The notes beneath the pieces were generated by a model that did no database searches, was not told the origin of the DNA, and saw nothing but the letters and a program-made list of their open reading frames with translations. A stretch of DNA of 10,907 bases, taken from NCBI GenBank assembly GCA_937958295.1, contig CALFEY010000114.1, positions 1 to 10,907 of the forward strand, given 5' to 3'. The DNA comes from an uncultured Pseudomonadota bacterium (GTDB taxonomy: Bacteria > Pseudomonadota > Gammaproteobacteria > Burkholderiales > Casimicrobiaceae). Of this stretch, positions 6,501 to 10,907 are shown in pieces (the stretch's first letter is position 1; every line of letters begins with the position of its first letter). The translations under genes were made by a program, and so were the position numbers.

Positions 6501-7649
6501 ATGGGACCTCTCACCGGCATCCGCATCCTCGAGCTCGAGGGCATCGGCCCGGGGCCGTTCTGCGGCATGCTGCTCGCGGACATGGGCGCCGACGTGCTGC
6601 TCGTCGATCGACCCACCGACGCGCAACTGGGGCTCGGGCGTGAGCGCTGGTACGACGTGATGTTCCGCGGGCGCCGGTCCGTCACGCTCGACCTCAAGTC
6701 GCCGGCAGGACGGGAGGCCGCGCTCGCACTCGTGGCCAGGTCGGACGCGCTCATCGAGGGCTTTCGTCCCGGCGTGCTCGAGCGCCTGGGCCTCGGGCCC
6801 GACGTGCTCCTCGCGCACAATCCGCGTCTCGTGGTGGGACGCATGACCGGCTGGGGCCAAGCCGGCCCACTCGCGCCGCGCGCGGGCCACGACATCGACT
6901 ACATCGCGTTGTCTGGCGTGCTGCACGCCATCGGCCGCGCGGGCCAGGCGCCGGTGCCGCCGCTCAACCTCGTGGGCGACTTCGGCGGCGGCGGCCTGCT
7001 GCTTGCCTTCGGCGTGGTGAGCGCGCTGCTCGAGGCACGGACGTCCGGCCGCGGCCAGGTCGTGGATGCGGCGATGATCGAAGGTGCGAGCCTGCTCACC
7101 ACCATGATGTGGGGCCTGCTCGCCGCCGGCCTGTGGCAGGACGCCCGCGGCGTGAACGTGCTCGACTCCGCTGCGCCGTACTACGACACGTATGCCACGA
7201 GCGACGGCAAGCACTACGCGGTGGGTGCGATCGAGCCCAAGTTCTACGCCGAGCTCATCACCCGCCTCGGCCTCGACCCCGCCAGCCTTCCGGCGCAGGA
7301 CGACCGGGCCCGGTGGCCCGAGCTTCGCGCGCGTCTCGCCGCCGCATTCGCCACCCGAACGCGTGCGCAGTGGCAGGCGATCCTCGAGGACAGCGACGCG
7401 TGCGCGGCGCCGGTGCTCTCGTTCGCCGAAGCGGCAGACCACCCGCATGCGCGGGCACGCGGCGCGCACATCGAAGTGAACGGCGTTGCTCAACCGGCGC
7501 CGGCACCACGCCTGTCGCGCACGCCCGGGCAGGTCCGCGGCGCGCCGCCGGAGCGGGGGGAGCATGGACGCGCGGCGCTCGCGGCATGGGGCTTCGACGA
7601 CGACGCGGTCGAGCGCCTGCGCGCCTTGGGGATGGGCTGGCGCGATTGA
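6501..7649 (+). CDS. Alpha-methylacyl-CoA racemase (class III CoA-transferase family)
   Basis: A 382-residue protein of the family III CoA-transferase/CaiB fold. It begins with the racemase-type signature ILELEGIGPGPFCGMLLADMGADV (from residue 9). The residues used for 1,1-proton transfer in bacterial alpha-methylacyl-CoA racemases can be placed: His130 and Asp131 in AGHDIDY, Asp160 in NLVGDFGGGG, and Glu245 in GAIEPKFY. Their spacing equals that of the His126/Asp156/Glu241 set of the mycobacterial enzyme. The NLVGDFGGG motif favours racemase over formyl-CoA or succinyl-CoA transferases. It would interconvert the R and S epimers of 2-methylacyl-CoAs, allowing beta-oxidation of branched-chain or isoprenoid acids in the cytoplasm. 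Length is normal and nothing looks truncated. It lies 43 bp after the deaminase gene, but no shared pathway is apparent. Confidence 0.92.
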   Translation: MGPLTGIRILELEGIGPGPFCGMLLADMGADVLLVDRPTDAQLGLGRERWYDVMFRGRRSVTLDLKSPAGREAALALVARSDALIEGFRPGVLERLGLGPDVLLAHNPRLVVGRMTGWGQAGPLAPRAGHDIDYIALSGVLHAIGRAGQAPVPPLNLVGDFGGGGLLLAFGVVSALLEARTSGRGQVVDAAMIEGASLLTTMMWGLLAAGLWQDARGVNVLDSAAPYYDTYATSDGKHYAVGAIEPKFYAELITRLGLDPASLPAQDDRARWPELRARLAAAFATRTRAQWQAILEDSDACAAPVLSFAEAADHPHARARGAHIEVNGVAQPAPAPRLSRTPGQVRGAPPERGEHGRAALAAWGFDDDAVERLRALGMGWRD

Positions 7650-7822
7650 TCGTCTACAGCGCCCGGCCGGTACCACCGCTCGTGTAGGCCACGCGCGTCA
7701 CCGACAGAGCGAGAGGCTGTAGGACGAGTCTTACGCGCCTCCGAGTTGCTTGACCGCTCCATTCCTACAGCCTCACGCGGTACGATCGACCCTGTTCTCC
7801 TACACGCCGTGCCCGCGCCTCG
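7650..7822. other. Intergenic region upstream of the trehalose synthase gene
   Basis: This is a 173-bp gap between the racemase and trehalose genes. Most of it is taken up by the nested inverted repeat described separately. CCGGCCGG at 7663-7670 is a small palindrome just after the racemase stop. A TTGACC word (7750-7755) and a TACGAT word (7781-7786) look like promoter boxes, but their 25-bp spacing is too long for a sigma-70 promoter. No open frame with a product is seen. Confidence 0.5.
7681..7806. repeat. Symmetric nested inverted repeat, REP-doublet-like
   Basis: Inner arms GAGGCTGTAGGA (7713-7724) and TCCTACAGCCTC (7763-7774) are perfect reverse complements over 12 bp; a further 3 bp (GCG/CGC) pair beyond one mismatch. 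Outer arms CGTGTAGG (7681-7688) and CCTACACG (7799-7806) pair over 8 bp. Both arm pairs share the same centre (between 7743 and 7744), and TGTAGG/CCTACA words recur at 35-bp spacing on each side. The left inner arm is also part of its own imperfect hairpin at 7713-7741: GAGGC/GCCTC outside, GTAGGAC/GTCTTAC inside. A TGTAGGA head followed by an imperfect palindrome, in two opposite copies, resembles REP elements arranged as a doublet. The region could also act on transcription of the flanking genes. Confidence 0.6.
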
Positions 7823-10045
7823 ATGCGTCTGACCCTCCGTTTCCTCGTGCCGTTGCTGGTTGCCCTTGCGCTCTTCGCGTACGCGGCCGTCCCGCTCGTG
7901 GATGCGCTCACCACGCGCTGGTTCGTGCGCGACTTGGACATTCGCAGCAACCTCGTGGCCAATACGGTGAAGGAGCCACTGGAAGAGATGATCCGCGCGG
8001 GACAACCGGCGCGCATCGCCGCGTTCTTCCAGCGGCTCACCACCGACGAGCGCCTCTATGCCGTGGGCCTGTGCCTGTCCGCCGACGGCATGCCTATCGC
8101 CACCGGAGCCTACCCAGGGGAGCTCCGCTGCAGCGGCCTCGCGCCCTACACCACGCCGGGGGAGCACCTGTTGCGCACGCCGAAGGGCATCGTGCACGTG
8201 GCAGTGCGTCGCGTCGACGGCGTCACGCCGGACGCCGGCAGTCTCGTGCTGGTGCACGACATGAGCTTCATCGAGCGGCGCAGCGAAGAGACGCGACGTT
8301 ACCTGTTCTACTTCTTCGCCGCGCTCACATTGAGCGTGGCGCTCATCACGGTAGTGATCGCGCAGCTCTCGTGGCGCGGCTGGGTGGCTGGCCTGCGTGC
8401 GCTCCTGCGCGGCGAGGGCATCCTGCGGCCTTCCGCCGCCACCGCTCCCGAGCTCAAACCGATCGCGCGCGACGTGCAGGCGCTGTTGCGCGAGCTCGAG
8501 CATCAGTTCCGTCCCACGGACGAGACCCAGCAGCGCTGGACGCAGGACACCCTGCGTGCCGTGCTGCGCGGCGAGATGCGCGGCAACGACATGATCATCG
8601 TGAGCAACCGAGAGCCGTACATCCATGTCAGTACCAAGGACGGGGTGAAGGTCCAGCATCCGGCGAGCGGGCTCGTGACCGCGCTCGAGCCGGTGATGCG
8701 CGCCTGCTCCGGCACATGGATCGCACACGGCAGCGGCAATGCCGATCGCGACACCGTCGACAAGCACGACCGCGTGGACGTGCCCCCCGACGCCCCCGCC
8801 TATCGCCTGCGCCGCCTCTGGCTGTCCGAGCGCGAGATCGCCGGCTACTACGAGGGCTTCTCCAACGAGGGGCTGTGGCCGCTGTGCCACATCGCTCACG
8901 TGCGCCCCACGTTCCGCATCGACGACTGGGAGCAGTACCGCGCGGTGAACCGCAAGTTCGCCGACGCCGTGGTGCAGGAAGCCACGAGCGAGGATCCCGT
9001 GGTGCTGGTCCAGGACTATCATTTCGCGCTCCTGCCGCGCATGATCCGCGAGCGCCTGCCTAAGGCCACCATCATCACGTTCTGGCACATCCCCTGGCCC
9101 AACGCCGAGGCCTTCGCGATCTGCCCGTGGCGCGTGGAGCTCCTCGACGGCCTCCTGGGCAGCGACATCATGGGCTTCCACACCCAGTTCCACGTGAACA
9201 ACTTCCTGGAGTGCGTCGACCGCTTCATGGAAGCGCGCATCGACCGCGAGACGTTCACGGTCGTGGCGCAAGGATTCCGCACGGCGGTGCATCGCTATCC
9301 CATCTCCATCGAGTGGCCGCCCGCGCCGCTCGCGCGCGCCCGCCCGATCGAGGAAGCACGCGAGAACGTACGGGTGCGGCACGGCCTGCCGCGCGGCCAT
9401 CGCGTGGGCATCGGCGTGGACCGCCTCGACTACACCAAGGGCATCCTCGAGCGCTTCAACGCGGTGGCTCGCCTCATGGAGCGCGAGCCCGAGTGGGTGG
9501 GCCGCTTCAGCTTCATCCAGATCGCGGCCCCTTCGCGGGGCACGATCGGCGACTATCAAGACTACGCCGACCGCGTGCACAAGCGCGTAAGCGAGATCAA
9601 CGGGCGCTATCCCAATGTGGCGCATCCGCCCATCATTCTCCTGCACGAGCACCACGAGCCCGACTCGGTGTACGAGTACATGCGTGCCGCCGACGTGTGC
9701 TTCGTGAGCAGCCTGCACGACGGCATGAACCTCGTGGCCAAGGAGTACATCGCCGCGCATGACGACGACAGCGGCGTGCTCATCCTCTCGCAGTTCGCGG
9801 GCGCCTCTCGGGAGCTGGCCGAGGCGCTCGTGGTCAATCCCTACGACGCGGAGCAGTGCGCGCAGGCACTGGGCGTGGCGCTGTCGATGCCCAGCGAGGA
9901 GAAGCGCGCCCGCATGCGCCTCATGCGCAACATCATCCGCGAATTCAACGTCTACCGGTGGGCCGGTCGCATGCTGCTCGATGCCGCAGCCATGCATCAG
10001 CGCAAGCGCTTCCGCGACCGCCTGGAGACGCCGATCACGGGATAG
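7823..10045 (+). CDS. otsA: Trehalose-6-phosphate synthase with N-terminal membrane sensor-like module
   Basis: A 740-residue enzyme; typical OtsA is about 450-480 residues. The catalytic GT20 domain occupies about 256-725 and should join glucose from UDP-glucose to glucose-6-phosphate. Expected active-site landmarks are present: IIVSNREP with Arg263, YYEGFSNEGLWP, VQDYH with Asp398, FWHIPWP with His422, VDRLDYTKG with Arg534 and Lys539, and DGMNLVAKE with Glu641. The N-terminal 250 residues are additional. They comprise TM helix 1 (about 5-24), a loop of about 135 residues predicted periplasmic with the PAS/Cache-like strand pattern LYAVGLCLSADGMPIATG and Cys84 and Cys103, TM helix 2 (about 160-182), and a HAMP-like linker (about 183-250, containing PELKPIARDV). 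The catalytic part would therefore be cytoplasmic and membrane-anchored. The ATG at 7823 begins directly with the TM helix, and the frame is intact. The phosphatase gene follows 8 bp downstream. Confidence 0.93.
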   Translation: MRLTLRFLVPLLVALALFAYAAVPLVDALTTRWFVRDLDIRSNLVANTVKEPLEEMIRAGQPARIAAFFQRLTTDERLYAVGLCLSADGMPIATGAYPGELRCSGLAPYTTPGEHLLRTPKGIVHVAVRRVDGVTPDAGSLVLVHDMSFIERRSEETRRYLFYFFAALTLSVALITVVIAQLSWRGWVAGLRALLRGEGILRPSAATAPELKPIARDVQALLRELEHQFRPTDETQQRWTQDTLRAVLRGEMRGNDMIIVSNREPYIHVSTKDGVKVQHPASGLVTALEPVMRACSGTWIAHGSGNADRDTVDKHDRVDVPPDAPAYRLRRLWLSEREIAGYYEGFSNEGLWPLCHIAHVRPTFRIDDWEQYRAVNRKFADAVVQEATSEDPVVLVQDYHFALLPRMIRERLPKATIITFWHIPWPNAEAFAICPWRVELLDGLLGSDIMGFHTQFHVNNFLECVDRFMEARIDRETFTVVAQGFRTAVHRYPISIEWPPAPLARARPIEEARENVRVRHGLPRGHRVGIGVDRLDYTKGILERFNAVARLMEREPEWVGRFSFIQIAAPSRGTIGDYQDYADRVHKRVSEINGRYPNVAHPPIILLHEHHEPDSVYEYMRAADVCFVSSLHDGMNLVAKEYIAAHDDDSGVLILSQFAGASRELAEALVVNPYDAEQCAQALGVALSMPSEEKRARMRLMRNIIREFNVYRWAGRMLLDAAAMHQRKRFRDRLETPITG

Positions 10046-10053
10046 GGCGCGCC

Positions 10054-10907
10054 GTGGCCATCGGATCCACCCCTCCCCCCGTGCACGTCACGCGCTTCGT
10101 GCGGCCGCCGCCGCCAGCGCTGCATCGGGACTGCGCGCTGTTCCTCGACATCGATGGCACGCTCGCCGAGCTCGCGAGCGTGCCGGAGGCGGTGCGCATC
10201 GACGAGGCGCTCTCGCTCGCGTTGCCCAACATCGTGCGCGCGCTCGGCGGCGCGCTCGCGCTCGTGACCGGTCGCGCCATCACCAGCGCCGACAAGCTGT
10301 TCCCGGGGCTCAAGCTGCCGATGGCCGGCCAGCACGGCTGCGAGCGGCGTGATGCTGCGGGCACGATCCACCTGCACGCCCCTAACAAGGACACCCAGGC
10401 AAGGTTGCGCAAGCTCCTCCAGGGCCTCGCCAAGCGGCATCCGCAACTGCTGCTCGAGGACAAGGGACCGGCGCTCGCGCTGCACTACCGCGCGACGCCC
10501 TATCTGGCCTCGCACGTGCATCGCACCGTGAAGCGATCGCTGCGCGAGGACCAGGGGTACCTGCTCCAGCCCGGCAAGCTGCTGATCGAGGTCAAGCCGC
10601 ACGGCCGCGACAAGGGCACGGCCATCAGCGACTTCATGGCCGAAACGCCTTTCGCGGGACGCGTGCCGGTATTCGTGGGCGACGACCTGACCGACGAGCA
10701 CGGCTTCGCCACCGTGGAGCGGCTGGGCGGCTGGACGATCAAGGTGGGCACCGGCCGCACCGCCGCGCGCTACCGCCTGCCGAACGTCGGTGCCGTGGTG
10801 CGCTGGCTCATGGCGCCGATCGCGGAGGCGGTGGGATCTGCCGCCGCATCCCCGAAGGCCGCGCCGGCCCCGAACCCCCACTCGCCGTTGCGCACGGGGA
10901 CCGGGCA
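10054..10907 (+). CDS. otsB: Trehalose-6-phosphate phosphatase (3' end beyond window)
   Basis: A HAD-superfamily phosphatase that dephosphorylates trehalose-6-phosphate to trehalose, the step after the upstream synthase. At least 284 residues are visible with no stop before the window end. HAD motif I is FLDIDGTLAE with nucleophile Asp32 and Asp34; motif II is LVTGR with Thr72; motif III Lys187 lies in GRDKG; motif IV is GDDLTDE with Asp210 and Asp211. The family fold appears complete by about residue 255, after which comes an Ala/Pro-rich stretch (from 261) that has not ended. The GTG at 10054, 8 bp after the synthase stop, is preferred as the start, with tAGGGc as a modest ribosome site. 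A second in-frame GTG at 10081 is possible and preceded only by a C-rich run. Spacing suggests translational coupling. Confidence 0.9.
   Translation, partial: MAIGSTPPPVHVTRFVRPPPPALHRDCALFLDIDGTLAELASVPEAVRIDEALSLALPNIVRALGGALALVTGRAITSADKLFPGLKLPMAGQHGCERRDAAGTIHLHAPNKDTQARLRKLLQGLAKRHPQLLLEDKGPALALHYRATPYLASHVHRTVKRSLREDQGYLLQPGKLLIEVKPHGRDKGTAISDFMAETPFAGRVPVFVGDDLTDEHGFATVERLGGWTIKVGTGRTAARYRLPNVGAVVRWLMAPIAEAVGSAAASPKAAPAPNPHSPLRTGTG

Noticed and set aside
7750..7786. TTGACC and TACGAT as a sigma-70 promoter for otsA
   Set aside because: The boxes are individually good but 25 bp apart, well outside the usual 16-18 bp.
7490..9997. 835-residue minus-strand open frame
   Set aside because: It is a shadow of otsA and the racemase gene: low-complexity His/Arg/Val/Gly composition, no recognisable motif, and it runs opposite a protein with complete GT20 active-site motifs.
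10068..10080. C-rich run at the start of the phosphatase gene as a frameshift or phase-variation tract
   Set aside because: The frame is continuous with the chosen GTG start and the run is interrupted by a T; nothing indicates a shifted start.

Overview
The window looks like chromosome from a high-GC proteobacterium, most likely a betaproteobacterium. This is inferred from the strongly GC-biased third codon positions, the protein styles and the gene mix; no rRNA or other taxonomic marker is present. Coding density is high. I see no tRNA, CRISPR array, integrase, transposase or phage gene. It reads as ordinary core or near-core metabolism with a few unusual details.

Layout. (1) 2-3377, plus strand: the tail of one ABC permease, a second complete permease, and a secreted BMP-family binding protein. 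Together they are the end of a nucleoside/purine-type ABC importer operon whose ATPase lies upstream. A class I-like polyphosphate kinase 2 follows 5 bp after the binding protein. (2) 3378-3559: a short convergent gap holding an imperfect 42-bp-period tandem repeat. (3) 3560-4987, minus strand: a coniferyl-aldehyde-type aldehyde dehydrogenase. (4) 4988-5098: a divergent intergenic region with an 11-bp perfect inverted repeat. (5) 5099-7649, plus strand: an amidohydrolase of the 8-oxoguanine deaminase type, then an alpha-methylacyl-CoA racemase (class III CoA-transferase fold). (6) 7650-7822: an intergenic region built as a symmetric nested inverted repeat around TGTAGG/CCTACA words, resembling a REP doublet. 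(7) 7823 to the window end, plus strand: a trehalose pathway pair. The first gene is a trehalose-6-phosphate synthase carrying an N-terminal two-TM, periplasmic, HAMP-like module. The second is trehalose-6-phosphate phosphatase, which runs off the window.

How the genes fit together. The BMP importer and the 8-oxoguanine deaminase-like enzyme suggest uptake and salvage or catabolism of (oxidised) purines, with urate as the expected deaminase product. They are separated by other genes, so the link is circumstantial. PPK2 at the end of the importer operon could supply nucleotide phosphorylation from polyphosphate. The trehalose pair makes trehalose from UDP-glucose and glucose-6-phosphate in two steps; the membrane module on the synthase suggests that this osmo/stress response is tied to the inner membrane and perhaps gated by a periplasmic signal. 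That architecture is the most interesting thing I see in the window.
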